This document shows positions 8,127 through 16,785 of a stretch of DNA of 64,000 nt, one piece after another (positions within the stretch are counted from its first letter, which is position 1; every line of letters begins with the position of its first letter). This DNA comes from Bacteroidales bacterium 6E. GTDB taxonomy: Bacteria > Bacteroidota > Bacteroidia > Bacteroidales > Prolixibacteraceae. The DNA is taken from the NCBI GenBank assembly GCA_001270045.2, contig DF970667.1:209975-273974 (forward strand), given 5' to 3'. The position numbers and the translations under genes were made by a program. The notes beneath the pieces are model-generated. The model was not told where the DNA came from. It did no database searches and was given only the letters and a program-made list of their open reading frames with translations.

Positions 8127-9344
8127 TTCAATGTCGGCAATCAGGTCGGCGGCATCTTCGATGCCTAACGAGAGACGCATCATGGTGGGACGAATCCCCA
8201 TGGTGCGTCTTTCTTCTTCGCTGAACTCGGCGTAAATGGTCGACCAGGGATGGATGATCAATGTCTTGTTGTCGTTGAGGTTGGTGGCCCTGCGGATCAC
8301 CTGCAGCCGGTCCATGAAATCGTAGCAGGCATCCTCCGTTGCCAGATCGAAGGTCATGATGGTCCCCGGGATCCCCCTGAAATATTTCCGCGACAGGGCA
8401 TAGAATTCATTTCCCGGCAGTCCGGGATAATCAATGCGTGTCACTTCCTTCCGGGTACTCAGGAATTTCCCGATTCCCATGCAGTTGCCAAAGCATCTCG
8501 AGACGCGCAGCTCGAGAATGTCGAGCCCCTGGATTTGCAGCAGCGCCGTTTGGGGTGTCATGCTGCCGCCCGTGTTCCGATAGATATTCTTTCGCAGCCG
8601 GGCGATAAGGGCATTCTTTCCAAATTTACGGGCGTAGGGTTGCATCAGCGGTAGCTTCGCCCAATCGAAAGAGCCATGGTCGATGATGGCACCACCAAAT
8701 GAGGTAGCCCCTCCCGACACGTATTTGGTGGTCGACAACACCTCAATATCGACCCCATAATTTCCGGCCTCAAAAACATTGGGGGGCGTCATGGTGCTAT
8801 CGGCAACCAGCACCAGATTTTTCTCCCGGGCAACGGCCGACAACATTTCGATGTCGGGGATCTCGAGCTGGGGATTGGTGACCGTTTCAAAAAAGATGGC
8901 ACGGGTGCGTTCATCGACAAGGCCAAGGATCTCCTGGGGGTCGGTGAGGGCCGAGAAACGGACTTCAATGCCCAGGTCCCGGAACGTTTGCTGAAACAAG
9001 GCGTAGGTATGACCAAAGAGGTGATTCCCCGCGATGATGTTGTCGCCCGAACCGACAATGGCCAGCAGGGCATCGGCAATGGCCGCCATGCCCGAGGCGA
9101 CTGCCAGAACGGCTTGGGCACCGGTCAGCTCCCTTAGCTTAACCTCGAAATACTCGACCGTCGGGTTGGAGCTCCGTGAATAGACATGCGCCACATATTC
9201 GCCCCTGAAACTGGCCGCCATTTGCCGTGACGAATCAAACTCAAATGCCACGGCACCATACACCGGCATTTGAAGTGCATGATGGGGGTCGGTTTTGGGG
9301 AAGGGTACATTCAACGCCCGGGTGGTAAAGCCTTGCCTTTTCAT
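8112..9344 (-). CDS. PLP-dependent Cys/Met metabolism enzyme (O-acetylhomoserine sulfhydrylase or methionine gamma-lyase type)
   Basis: From the ATG at 9344 (MKRQGFTTRALN) the protein has 410 residues. It shows the family landmarks: YSRSSNPT in the substrate region, ASGMAAI in the cofactor-phosphate region, FFETVTNPQLEIPDI and VADSTMTPP (PLP nitrogen-binding Asp), and the Schiff-base lysine K207 in LSTTKYVSGGATSFGG. The C-terminal LIIHPWSTIYAEFSEEER and RLSLGIED are also typical. It would use PLP to add sulfide to O-acetylhomoserine or to split methionine or cystathionine; sequence alone does not separate these. The upstream ATG at 9413 would add 23 non-conserved residues. No sulfur gene is adjacent. 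Confidence 0.85.
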   Translation of the reverse strand: MKRQGFTTRALNVPFPKTDPHHALQMPVYGAVAFEFDSSRQMAASFRGEYVAHVYSRSSNPTVEYFEVKLRELTGAQAVLAVASGMAAIADALLAIVGSGDNIIAGNHLFGHTYALFQQTFRDLGIEVRFSALTDPQEILGLVDERTRAIFFETVTNPQLEIPDIEMLSAVAREKNLVLVADSTMTPPNVFEAGNYGVDIEVLSTTKYVSGGATSFGGAIIDHGSFDWAKLPLMQPYARKFGKNALIARLRKNIYRNTGGSMTPQTALLQIQGLDILELRVSRCFGNCMGIGKFLSTRKEVTRIDYPGLPGNEFYALSRKYFRGIPGTIMTFDLATEDACYDFMDRLQVIRRATNLNDNKTLIIHPWSTIYAEFSEEERRTMGIRPTMMRLSLGIEDAADLIADIEQALG

Positions 9345-9365
9345 CTTGTCATTTTTTGCAAAGGA

Positions 9366-9402
9366 ATAAAAATGCCCGGAAAACAAGGATGCTTTCCGGG
9401 CA
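9366..9402 (-). terminator. Rho-independent terminator of the peroxiredoxin gene
   Basis: A perfect 10-bp stem, TGCCCGGAAA (9373-9382) with TTTCCGGGCA (9393-9402), is followed on the minus strand by a T-tract (AATAAAAA on the plus strand at 9365-9372). It lies just after the peroxiredoxin stop codon. Confidence 0.8.
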
Positions 9403-9426
9403 GACAAATGCAATATCAGAAAAAAT

Positions 9427-10134
9427 TTACTTCTTCAGGATGGCATCCAAAACCTTATCCTTATCCAGTTTCTTGGTGCAGAAGAACCAGTCTTTACAGT
9501 CGAGTCCTTCCTCTTTACCGCCCATGCGGTCCTTGGCTGTACCACAGGAACCAGCAGTAGGAACGATCACGTCGTCGCCCGGTCGCCAGTCGGCAGGGGT
9601 GGCAACCTTGAAATGGTCGGCAGCCTGGAGGGCAAGAACTACGCGGTACAACTCATCGAAGTTACGGCCAAGGCTCAGCGGGTAGTAAATAATGGTGCGG
9701 ATGACGCCTTCGGGGTCGATCACGAACACGGCACGAACGGCCTTGGTACTGCTTTCGCCCGGCATCATCATGCCATATTTTTTGGCTACCTCCATGGTGA
9801 TGTCCTCGATCAGCGGGAAAGTTACCTCCACATCCTTCATTCCTTTGTATTCAATCTTTTCCTTGATGGTGCGCAGCCAGGCGATGTGGCTGTACAATCC
9901 GTCAACCGACAGCCCCACCAGCTTGGTGTTGGCCTGGTTGAACTGCTTTTCCATGGTGGCAAAAGTCATGAACTCAGAGGTACATACCGGGGTAAAGTCG
10001 GCCGGATGGCTGAACAGGATTACCCAGCTCCCCTTGTAATCCGAAGGAAAGTTAATGTCGCCTTGTGTAGTTACGGCTTTAAATTCCGGTGCTTTATCAC
10101 CGATTCTTGGCATTGAAAATACTTGTTCTTCCAT
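9427..10134 (-). CDS. Peroxiredoxin, Prx6 subfamily with C-terminal Cys extension
   Basis: The 235-residue enzyme reduces hydrogen peroxide and organic peroxides in the cytoplasm. The peroxidatic cysteine is C51 in HPADFTPVCTSE, the universal PxxxTxxC motif. The Prx6-type C-terminal arm is present (WRPGDDVIVP), with two extra cysteines in CKDWFFCTKK near the end plus one in AGSCGT. The C-terminal CxDWFxC pair is like that of archaeal Prx6 proteins such as the Aeropyrum thiol peroxidase, where one of them resolves the sulfenic acid. The gene is 69 bp downstream of a Fur/PerR-family gene on the same strand, so peroxide-responsive control is likely. A strong terminator follows. Confidence 0.92.
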   Translation of the reverse strand: MEEQVFSMPRIGDKAPEFKAVTTQGDINFPSDYKGSWVILFSHPADFTPVCTSEFMTFATMEKQFNQANTKLVGLSVDGLYSHIAWLRTIKEKIEYKGMKDVEVTFPLIEDITMEVAKKYGMMMPGESSTKAVRAVFVIDPEGVIRTIIYYPLSLGRNFDELYRVVLALQAADHFKVATPADWRPGDDVIVPTAGSCGTAKDRMGGKEEGLDCKDWFFCTKKLDKDKVLDAILKK

Positions 10135-10203
10135 ATTAGAGAGTCTTTATAAATTAGTAATTGAATGGTTTAAAACCAATGATTAATCGTTTCCAGACAG
10201 ATC

Positions 10204-10629
10204 TCAGTCGGCAATGAAATGGCCCTTGATCTGCAACTTTATCTCCTCAATCGTGAATCCCGGGATATTCTTCTTCCTGAAATATTCCATCAGCATAACA
10301 TCCAGTTCATGATTGGCATAATCCTCAATCCGGTCTGACTTGGCACAATAGAGATGGTGGTGCTGTTCGAGTATACCGTCGTAGCGCATTGAATCAGACT
10401 CGGTTTTCACCCGCTTCACCAGCTCCTTCTCCGCCAGGGCATCCAATACTTTATATACGGTTCCGACGGCCACATGCGGGTGGGTACGCCTGATGTATTC
10501 GGTAATGGCCTCCACGGTTGGATGGTTATGCAGGTCATCAATGGCCTGGAGCACCGCCAGACGCTGGGGGGTGACCTTCAATCCCTTCATGACCAGCTGT
10601 TCCTTGTATACGTTCACCTTATTAGCCAT
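10204..10629 (-). CDS. Fur family transcriptional regulator, probably PerR-like
   Basis: The 141-residue protein has the winged-helix DNA-binding domain (KVTPQRLAVLQAIDDLHNHPTVEAI, then VAVGTVYKVLDALAEKELV) and the metal-binding HHHLYC segment at about residue 90. The usual CxxC pairs that bind structural zinc are missing: the first is C-A-K-S and there is no C-terminal pair. Fur-family repressors sense iron or peroxide; the peroxiredoxin gene directly downstream on the same strand points to peroxide sensing (PerR), which is inference. A 7-1-7 inverted repeat 15 bp upstream of the start suggests autoregulation. Confidence 0.85.
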   Translation of the reverse strand: MANKVNVYKEQLVMKGLKVTPQRLAVLQAIDDLHNHPTVEAITEYIRRTHPHVAVGTVYKVLDALAEKELVKRVKTESDSMRYDGILEQHHHLYCAKSDRIEDYANHELDVMLMEYFRKKNIPGFTIEEIKLQIKGHFIAD

Positions 10630-10644
10630 TGAATATTTATTATT

Positions 10645-10659
10645 TAAGAATTATTCCTT
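10645..10659. promoter_or_regulatory. Possible PerR/Fur-type operator
   Basis: TAAGAAT-T-ATTCCTT is a 7-1-7 imperfect inverted repeat (5 of 7 positions match) 15 bp upstream of the Fur-family start codon. Its layout and AT-rich sequence resemble known PerR boxes. The surrounding sequence is very AT-rich, so chance is possible. Confidence 0.35.
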
Positions 10660-10885
10660 TTTAATAAAATGTAAAAATAAGAAGTATTTCCATATTCTCC
10701 AAATAGAATGGAAGAAAATATTATGGTGTAATTTTCATTGTGGGGATCATTTGATTACCAGAACCCTAAAATTAACGAAACCGAACATAAGAACCAAGTT
10801 AACAACTGTTAAACCGGGTGTGGCTATAAAACCAAACCCTATTTTTACAGGCAGATCACCAATGGTCCTTTAAAAATAAATCACG

Positions 10886-11377
10886 ATGAATACTACGGAA
10901 GAATTTAACCTTCGCGAAGCCACACCTGAAGACATACCCCTGATCATGGAATTGCTGAGGGAGCTGGCCGAATATGAAAAAATCAGTGACCAGATGGTCG
11001 TGACCCCCGAGGTGCTGCACGATTCGTTGTTTGTCCGCAAGGTAGCCGAAACCCTGATTGCCGAATCAGCAGGGAAAACCGCAGGTTATGTGATGTACTT
11101 CTATAATTTCTCGTCGTTTATCGGGAAGCCCGGTTTGTACCTCGAAGACCTATACATCCGTCCGGAGTTCCGGGGCCGCGGGTATGGAAAGGCCTGCCTG
11201 ACATGGCTGGCACGCCGGGCGTTGGAGAATAATTGCTGGGGCATGGAGTGGACCGTCCTTGACTGGAACAAGCCCTCGATCGACTTCTATGAGGGCCTGG
11301 GTGCCTTTAACCGCGATGGCTGGCTGATATACCGACTGAAAGGCGAGGCATTGAAAAAGACCGCCGGTATAATATAA
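10886..11377 (+). CDS. GNAT family N-acetyltransferase
   Basis: The 163-residue protein has the full GNAT fold, with motif A as LYLEDLYIRPEFRGRGYGKA (the RGxGxGxA-like acetyl-CoA pyrophosphate loop at about residues 93-100) and the later WNKPSIDFYEGLGA, the typical beta6-alpha4 segment. Overall it resembles the spermidine/spermine N1-acetyltransferase-like subgroup, which acetylates amines with acetyl-CoA, but the substrate is not certain. It is a monocistronic gene flanked by intergenic regions. No signal peptide. Confidence 0.85.
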   Translation: MNTTEEFNLREATPEDIPLIMELLRELAEYEKISDQMVVTPEVLHDSLFVRKVAETLIAESAGKTAGYVMYFYNFSSFIGKPGLYLEDLYIRPEFRGRGYGKACLTWLARRALENNCWGMEWTVLDWNKPSIDFYEGLGAFNRDGWLIYRLKGEALKKTAGII

Positions 11378-11454
11378 AACACCAAAACGTCCTATAGTAA
11401 ATTTATGGGATAAGTACATATTCAAAACGGAAACCAAAAGTGAATATTAATCGT

Positions 11455-11462
11455 TATTTTTG
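11455..11462 (+). promoter_or_regulatory. -7 element (TATTTTTG) of the toxin-antitoxin operon
   Basis: An exact TAnnTTTG match 23 bp upstream of the ATG at 11486. Transcription would start near 11469. No -33 TTTG is evident at the usual distance. Confidence 0.45.
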
Positions 11463-11485
11463 TAGGAGATTAAACATTGGAAGCC

Positions 11486-11698
11486 ATGAATGTCATTGAA
11501 AAAAGAGACTTTATACACAGCTATTTGCACCGAGCCAATGAAAAGACGATCAATGAGTTTTACGAAATACTTCGTAAAGAGGAGGTTTTGTTGAAAAAAC
11601 TGGAAAGCAGGGCACAAAAAGCTGAATCAGATATACGGTCTGGGAAAGTCTTCTCTAGGGAAGAGATCGAACAAAGAACAGAAAACATTGGTCGCTGA
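11486..11698 (+). CDS. Antitoxin of a ParE-type toxin-antitoxin pair
   Basis: A 70-residue acidic and helical protein (ATG at 11486, AGGAG 18 bp upstream; a TTG nine bases earlier is the only other choice). The segment DIRSGKVFSREEIEQR near the C-terminus is the type of motif seen in small antitoxins that precede ParE toxins in Bacteroidota. No DNA-binding domain is obvious, so the helical N-terminus may serve that role or be absent. The stop codon overlaps the toxin ATG (TGATG), the tight coupling usual for such modules. Confidence 0.7.
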   Translation: MNVIEKRDFIHSYLHRANEKTINEFYEILRKEEVLLKKLESRAQKAESDIRSGKVFSREEIEQRTENIGR

Positions 11699-11997
11699 TG
11701 AAACTTGTTTTCACGGAACAATCTCTTAATAGCCTTGAAGAAACCCTTAATTTTATCGCCCCAAAAGTCACCTATGCAAAACTGATAGAAATCAGAAATG
11801 AAATCTTGGATGCAGCAGACACTTTGCTGTTACATCCATTAAAAGGAGGGAAAGAGCCTTATTTAGAACATTTGGAGCTAGGTCACCGCCGCTTAATTGT
11901 CGGCCATTAAAAAATAATATACCGGGTTACGAACGAAGAAATTTATATTACAGACATATTTGATTCAAGGCAAGATCCTGCAAAAATGAGAGGATGA
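11698..11997 (+). pseudogene. RelE/ParE toxin with an in-frame stop at codon 71
   Basis: The frame opens at the ATG overlapping the antitoxin stop and encodes the ParE fold (FTEQSLNSLEETLNFI, HPLKGGKEPYLEHLELGHRRLIVGH). It meets TAA at 11908-11910, but the same frame then continues for 28 more codons that are exactly the ParE C-terminus, KIIYRVTNEEIYITDIFDSR, to a TGA at 11995-11997. In ParE proteins the position of the stop is normally Tyr (GHYKIIYRV), so TAT or TAC to TAA is a single-base change. The truncated 70-residue protein loses the last two strands, which usually contain residues needed for toxicity. It is probably inactive unless the stop is read through or is a sequencing error. 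Confidence 0.8.
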
Positions 11998-12072
11998 CAT
12001 CTTTGCGTTGAGGTCCTCTTCGGAAAGGATGACATCTTTTCGTTGAGGTCCTCTTCGGAAAAGATGTCATCC
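11991..12072. repeat. REP-like repeat cluster (core GGATGACATC)
   Basis: Two near-identical 35-bp units begin with GGATGACATCTTT at 11992 and 12027, and an inverted core ends at 12072. The second unit and the inverted core form a 14-bp perfect stem (12027-12040 with 12059-12072). The first unit overlaps the distal TGA of the toxin frame. It belongs to the GGATGNCATCC family seen at four other places in the window. Confidence 0.75.
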
Positions 12073-12078
12073 TTCAAA

Positions 12079-12096
12079 AAAGGCCCTTTTAGGGCT
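12079..12096 (-). terminator. Terminator overlapping the GH5 stop codon
   Basis: On the minus strand a GCCCT/AGGGC stem with an AAA loop is followed by CTTTTTT. It overlaps the TAA stop of the GH5 gene at 12089-12091. Confidence 0.6.
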
Positions 12097-13345
12097 CCAT
12101 GCCCATGGCCCTAATGTACCCTTCGTTGACCCTGCAATTTTCAAATTTCATGTTTTCGATGAGCTGCAACAGGGCAGTCCGCGCCAATTCCTGGTCGGGA
12201 CGCACGTTCCGGATTGCCTCGTAGGTCAGTCTGGGATCGTTTGCAAATGCGACGATCGAATCCCAGTTTTCGGGAGCCGGAATGGTCACCATGCTGCTGG
12301 GGTTCCCCATCTTCTTGTAAGGCCAGTAATGCCAGCCAATGTTGTTGCGCTCCATGAGGCGGGTCCATGCAGCAACCCACTGATAGGTGTTTTCGCCGGT
12401 TTCACCCATATATATCGGCAGGTTGACAGAATCGCGGAAGTCGACAAAATCCTGGATATTGTGCTGCAGGGTGTCAGACCAATAACGGTGACAGGTGTAC
12501 ATGATCTTGTCGTCGAATTTGGAATCGGTGAATACCCTGAAATTGCTGTTCCACTGGGCACCCCCGAGGAGGATGATATGGTTTGGATCTACTTCGCGAA
12601 TGGCTTTAACGGCGGCCATGTAAAGGGGCTCCAGCTTCGGGTTCAGCACATCATATTCCTCCTGAAAATAGGTGGCAATCGGTTCATTCAGCAGGTCGTA
12701 GCCCAGGATGACAGGCTCATTGCTATACCGTTCGGCAATGCGTTTCCATATGTCGATGAAGAGCTTCTGGCTCTCCTCACTGACCATCAGCCAGGGATAT
12801 CCGTAGCTGTCGTCGATGTTGTCGCCGGTCTGGCCACCCGGTGCGGCATGCATGTCGAGGATCAGGTAAAGCTCCGATTCACGGCACCAGGCCACCATAC
12901 TGTCGATCCGTCGAAATCCCTCATCCGGATCGGAGAGCCCCATGAACTCCTCATTTGTAAACAGCTTGTAATGAAACGGCATCCGGATGGAATTCATCCC
13001 GGTCGACTTGATGTACCTGACATCTTCGCGGGTGATATAGTGATCCTTGAACTGCTGCCAGAATTCGCGGGTAAAGTCGGGTCCCAAAAGCTCCCTGAAA
13101 GCCTGGTCGATCCGGTGTGCCGAATTGGTGCGGCCAAAACGGAACATGTAGCCTTCGGGATTCAGCCAGTTGCCAACGTTGATTCCCTGGATGAAAAACT
13201 TGCTGCCATCGGGAGCCATCAGGTCGGGACCGTTGATGGTGATGAACTTCGTTGGTTCCGGGGTAACAGGCACCTGATGGGTGCATGAGATGGACAGTAG
13301 AATGACGGCAAGGAGGGTAACGATGGACCAGGTCAGGTTTTTCAT
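12089..13345 (-). CDS. Glycoside hydrolase family 5 lipoprotein (cellulase-type)
   Basis: From the ATG at 13345 the protein has 418 residues; an ATG 10 codons upstream would lengthen the signal. The lipobox ends in SISC, so it is probably a lipid-anchored endo-acting enzyme. It has a TIM-barrel GH5 core: GINVGNWLNPEG near the start, the acid/base E221 in YDLLNEP, and the nucleophile E315 in MGETGEN. Several aromatic residues typical of substrate clefts are present (HYWPYKK). The subfamily could act on beta-glucan, mannan or xylan backbones; the sequence does not decide. No binding module is attached. It stands between REP-like repeats and a T9SS protein gene, not in an obvious utilization locus. 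Confidence 0.85.
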   Translation of the reverse strand: MKNLTWSIVTLLAVILLSISCTHQVPVTPEPTKFITINGPDLMAPDGSKFFIQGINVGNWLNPEGYMFRFGRTNSAHRIDQAFRELLGPDFTREFWQQFKDHYITREDVRYIKSTGMNSIRMPFHYKLFTNEEFMGLSDPDEGFRRIDSMVAWCRESELYLILDMHAAPGGQTGDNIDDSYGYPWLMVSEESQKLFIDIWKRIAERYSNEPVILGYDLLNEPIATYFQEEYDVLNPKLEPLYMAAVKAIREVDPNHIILLGGAQWNSNFRVFTDSKFDDKIMYTCHRYWSDTLQHNIQDFVDFRDSVNLPIYMGETGENTYQWVAAWTRLMERNNIGWHYWPYKKMGNPSSMVTIPAPENWDSIVAFANDPRLTYEAIRNVRPDQELARTALLQLIENMKFENCRVNEGYIRAMGMEP

Positions 13346-13456
13346 AGATCTAAGATTGATGTTAATGGAGCGCAAGGTACAAAAAAGTTTATGATCAGTA
13401 ATTAACTGGCAAAGGATTCGGGAATAATGTGGCTATCTGGTCTGGCAAAAAGAATC

Positions 13457-16400
13457 CTATCGCACAACTACCTTTTGGACAGCATGGGTTGTTGTGCCCG
13501 ACAGCGTCACCAGGTAGAGTCCTTTGGCGAGCCCTGAAAGATGGAACCTTTCGGAGGTGGCTTCCCCTTGCACTTCGATACGACGCTCGGAGATAACCTG
13601 TCCACTGGACGATATTACACGAACGAGAATGTTTTCGTTGTGAGGTGCGCTTATCTGCACGGTAAAGCTGCCCTCGTTGGGGTTCGGATACACCTTCCAA
13701 TCGAACACGTCGTCAGTTACTTCCACACCTGCAGACCAGGTCATGCCCAGCAGCTGCGACTGCCCCGAACACCCGTTCCCATCGGTCACCGCAAGGTGGT
13801 ACACCCCGCTTTGCGTGATCACAAATTCCCTGTCTGTGGCCCCGGCTATTGCACCATCGCCATTGTACCACTGATAGGTTGCGTAACCTTCGGACGCGAC
13901 CAGGGAATCACCCTTCACCCAAACTTCGGGATGAACTTCGGGATGAACGGTTAAAACAATCGTGACTACGCTATCGCACCCCTCCTCTGTCGACAAATAC
14001 CTTTCATAGTCACCCGATTCTGTCCAGCCCATATAACTCTCGCCAAAACAGAGGGTCACTTCTTCTGATGTCTCCTTGCGTGGATGAAAACTAAGATGCG
14101 TGACGATCAGCGAGTCACATCCATCTGATGACTCAAGCGTGCGCAAATAAGTCCCAGGGGCACTCCACCCCAGGTAATCCGTGACTTCGCATATCGTGAT
14201 AAACTCTTCCGATTCCTTCACGGGAAGAACAGTAAGATTGGTCGTTACCACCGAATCGCAGCCCGATGCCGACGTCAGGGTACCTGAATAAATCCCTTGA
14301 TCGGTCCACCCGAAGTAATTGTCGCCTGCACAGATGGCCACCTGCTCTTCCGACATTTTCACTCCGAGAATGGACAGATGGGTAGTTACCACTGAATCGC
14401 AACCTGATGTAGCAGTCAGTACCCGTTCGTAGGTACCGGCTACCGTCCACCCCAGATAATTCTCGCCAAAACAGATGGCCACTTCCTCTGAAATCCTGCT
14501 GACAGGCAGCACGTTCAGCGTGGTATAAATAATGGAATCGCAGCCAGCGGCCGTAAAATAATGTTCACTATACTGACCCGGCGTCGTCCTGCCTTGGTAC
14601 GATTCCCCTTCACAAATGGTCACTTCGGCATAGATTTCGTACTTCGGATGAACGGTCAGTTTTGTGGTGACCAGACTGTCACAACCTTCCGAAGAGGTAA
14701 AGGTGCGGGTATATTCACCAGTCATGGACCAGCCATTATAACGGTCGCCCTGACAAATGGAGATTTCCTCGCTGGTCACTTTGGGCTCCACAACCTGCAA
14801 ATAAGTGATCATGATGCTGTTGCATCCCCCGTCTGAATCCAACTGCCGTTCATACGTGCCTGATTCGGTCCAGCCAAGATAAGAATCTCCCTCACAAATG
14901 GTCACCCACTCACTGGAGGTTTCGGCACTGGCAATGTTGACGACCAGCGAAGAGGTTGAACCGACGGCCCCACAGGCACTCACCGGCGTCACCGAGAGGG
15001 TGGCATTCCCGCTGAAGGCAGCCGACCATTGCACCGAAGTCTGGTTGGCGTTGAATGTCAGGGTGCCTGCAGAGACCGGACTCAGCGTCCAGTTATACGT
15101 TTGGGCATTGGTTACCGGGGCAACGGAATAGGGATAGGCTTCGGAAGTGGAGCACACCCCGGTACTTCCGGAGATGGGGCCCGTGGCACCCAGCTGTCCG
15201 CCACTGTTCACCTGGACTGTTAACAATCCGGGGTACGAAAAAGCCTTGCTTTTATTGAGGATATACTGGCCGCATTCGATGTTTACCGCACTGATTTGCC
15301 GGGTTTGGCCCGCACTGATGTTCCAGTGCATCAAATCCTGGCTGTCGACCAGATGACCCATCAGATGGGCATGGGCGAGCTCGTGCAACACCACCGTCTC
15401 GAAGTCGATCTGGTTGAAACCCGGACCGGCGACCGAGAAATTCCAGTTGGCCTCAGGATTAAAAACGATATCCGCCTCGCCCAGCAGCCATTCGGTCATG
15501 CCCCCCGGACGCTGCACCCCTATATAATAGGCATTGGTATATCCCAGATTGTTTTCGAGATCCCCTGCATCATCGCCAAATGAGATGGAGCATATGCCGT
15601 CCTTCCCGTTTCCAGATGCCGGATCGGATGAGATCTGCCAGGGGACCGAGGTAGCACATACCCATTTTCCGATGGCCCTTTGCACGGCACCGGATGCGCC
15701 AGGATTCAATCCCATATTGGTATGGATCCGCCAGGTATACCCACCCTTGGAGTCCTTGTTGATCATCAGGGTCGGAAGATTCTCGAGGTTGATATGGGAA
15801 TAACGGATTTTCAAAGCGGAAGGGCTCACGGTCTCGATACCCGACTTGCGCACCCTGACATTTCCGGTACCTGCCTCCGAGGGTACGATGATCCGGATCT
15901 GGGTATCACTCCACGACTCAATTTTGAATCCGGAAGAGGAAATGATATTGCCCGGATTGTCGGCTGCCACAAACCAAACCTGTCCGTCGCCCCGATCCGC
16001 CCCGAAGCCGGTTCCCGTGATGGTCAGCAAGGTGCCGGTTCCTGCGGTGACTTCGGAGGGCGACAAGCCCGTGATGACCGGCCCGTTGAGTGCCGACTTC
16101 AACATTTCGGAAGGGAAGGAAGAACGAACCTCGGTGGTATAAACTTTCTTCATCAGGTCGGCAAACAGCTGATAAATGTTTTCAGTCTGGCCTGGACTGC
16201 CTGAAATCGTTTCGGTCTTTAATGGAATGATGGCGGAATGGCCTCCCGACAAGAAATAACACTCTTTATCCGCATTGGGAGGCATTTCGGATATCTTTGC
16301 ACTTCGAAGGATAAAATAAGCCTGCTCGCCTTTATGGATGACGGGAGAAATGCTGACTGTCTGCATCCGGTTTCCAAGAATGCCTCCCCTGGTCACCACG

Positions 16401-16630
16401 ATGATCTCACGGTGCTCTTCCCCTGCAAGGGATTGGAGCACCTGAACCGCATGGGCGGTATATATCCCGTTGCCCAAAGGATCTGCATACGACCAGCGAT
16501 CGGTAACCCTTCCCTCGACAATCAGGTCGGCACGGCGAATCCTATCTTCCATGAATTCGGGCAGCGGGGTCTGGGCGCCAACCGGCAGGAAGGTTAACAG
16601 GCAAAAAAACAATAAGATGATGCGGTCCAT
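13457..16630 (-). CDS. T9SS-exported metzincin-like protein with IPT/TIG domain and seven tandem repeats
   Basis: From the ATG at 16630 (MDRIILLFF, a clear signal peptide) the protein has 1057 residues; the frame extends 49 codons upstream but without a signal peptide. Domains in order: an N-terminal region to about residue 175, an IPT/TIG immunoglobulin-like domain (about 180-275), a zinc metalloprotease domain whose HELAHAHLMGH at residue 416 fits HExxHxxxxxH of matrixin-like metzincins, an Ig-like segment, seven repeats of about 45 residues (about 570-900), another Ig/PKD-like domain, and a type A T9SS sorting domain (about 975-1057; VYPNPNEGSF ... GLYLV). The repeats share GWxxxGxYxRxLxxxxGCDS and two cysteines each. 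It is therefore exported to the surface or medium, probably as an adhesin-protease. Confidence 0.85.
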   Translation of the reverse strand: MDRIILLFFCLLTFLPVGAQTPLPEFMEDRIRRADLIVEGRVTDRWSYADPLGNGIYTAHAVQVLQSLAGEEHREIIVVTRGGILGNRMQTVSISPVIHKGEQAYFILRSAKISEMPPNADKECYFLSGGHSAIIPLKTETISGSPGQTENIYQLFADLMKKVYTTEVRSSFPSEMLKSALNGPVITGLSPSEVTAGTGTLLTITGTGFGADRGDGQVWFVAADNPGNIISSSGFKIESWSDTQIRIIVPSEAGTGNVRVRKSGIETVSPSALKIRYSHINLENLPTLMINKDSKGGYTWRIHTNMGLNPGASGAVQRAIGKWVCATSVPWQISSDPASGNGKDGICSISFGDDAGDLENNLGYTNAYYIGVQRPGGMTEWLLGEADIVFNPEANWNFSVAGPGFNQIDFETVVLHELAHAHLMGHLVDSQDLMHWNISAGQTRQISAVNIECGQYILNKSKAFSYPGLLTVQVNSGGQLGATGPISGSTGVCSTSEAYPYSVAPVTNAQTYNWTLSPVSAGTLTFNANQTSVQWSAAFSGNATLSVTPVSACGAVGSTSSLVVNIASAETSSEWVTICEGDSYLGWTESGTYERQLDSDGGCNSIMITYLQVVEPKVTSEEISICQGDRYNGWSMTGEYTRTFTSSEGCDSLVTTKLTVHPKYEIYAEVTICEGESYQGRTTPGQYSEHYFTAAGCDSIIYTTLNVLPVSRISEEVAICFGENYLGWTVAGTYERVLTATSGCDSVVTTHLSILGVKMSEEQVAICAGDNYFGWTDQGIYSGTLTSASGCDSVVTTNLTVLPVKESEEFITICEVTDYLGWSAPGTYLRTLESSDGCDSLIVTHLSFHPRKETSEEVTLCFGESYMGWTESGDYERYLSTEEGCDSVVTIVLTVHPEVHPEVWVKGDSLVASEGYATYQWYNGDGAIAGATDREFVITQSGVYHLAVTDGNGCSGQSQLLGMTWSAGVEVTDDVFDWKVYPNPNEGSFTVQISAPHNENILVRVISSSGQVISERRIEVQGEATSERFHLSGLAKGLYLVTLSGTTTHAVQKVVVR
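13930..14921 (-). repeat. Seven tandem coding repeats of about 140 bp
   Basis: The repeats encode domains with the pattern SEEVxICxGxxYxGW, GxYxRxLxxxxGCDSxVTT and LxVxP. Each carries a Cys in the first part and another about 28 residues later, which could form a disulfide. Sequence has diverged between copies at the DNA level, so they are not recent identical duplications. Confidence 0.85.
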
Positions 16631-16785
16631 ACGCAATGATTTGCCTTTCAAATATATAAAAAGCATTACAAAATCAAATTTCAAGTCAAAACTGATTGTC
16701 TCTTTTGAGAAATCCCGAACATGGAGAATGAAACCAAAACAAATATATCCGGCCGGGTTTGTGTCTGATTTGTCCACACCTAAAT

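Noticed and set aside
16631-16777. Longer start for the T9SS metzincin-like gene (codons from 16777)
   Set aside because: The 49 extra codons give a polar leader that would bury the signal peptide beginning at 16630, so the later ATG was chosen.
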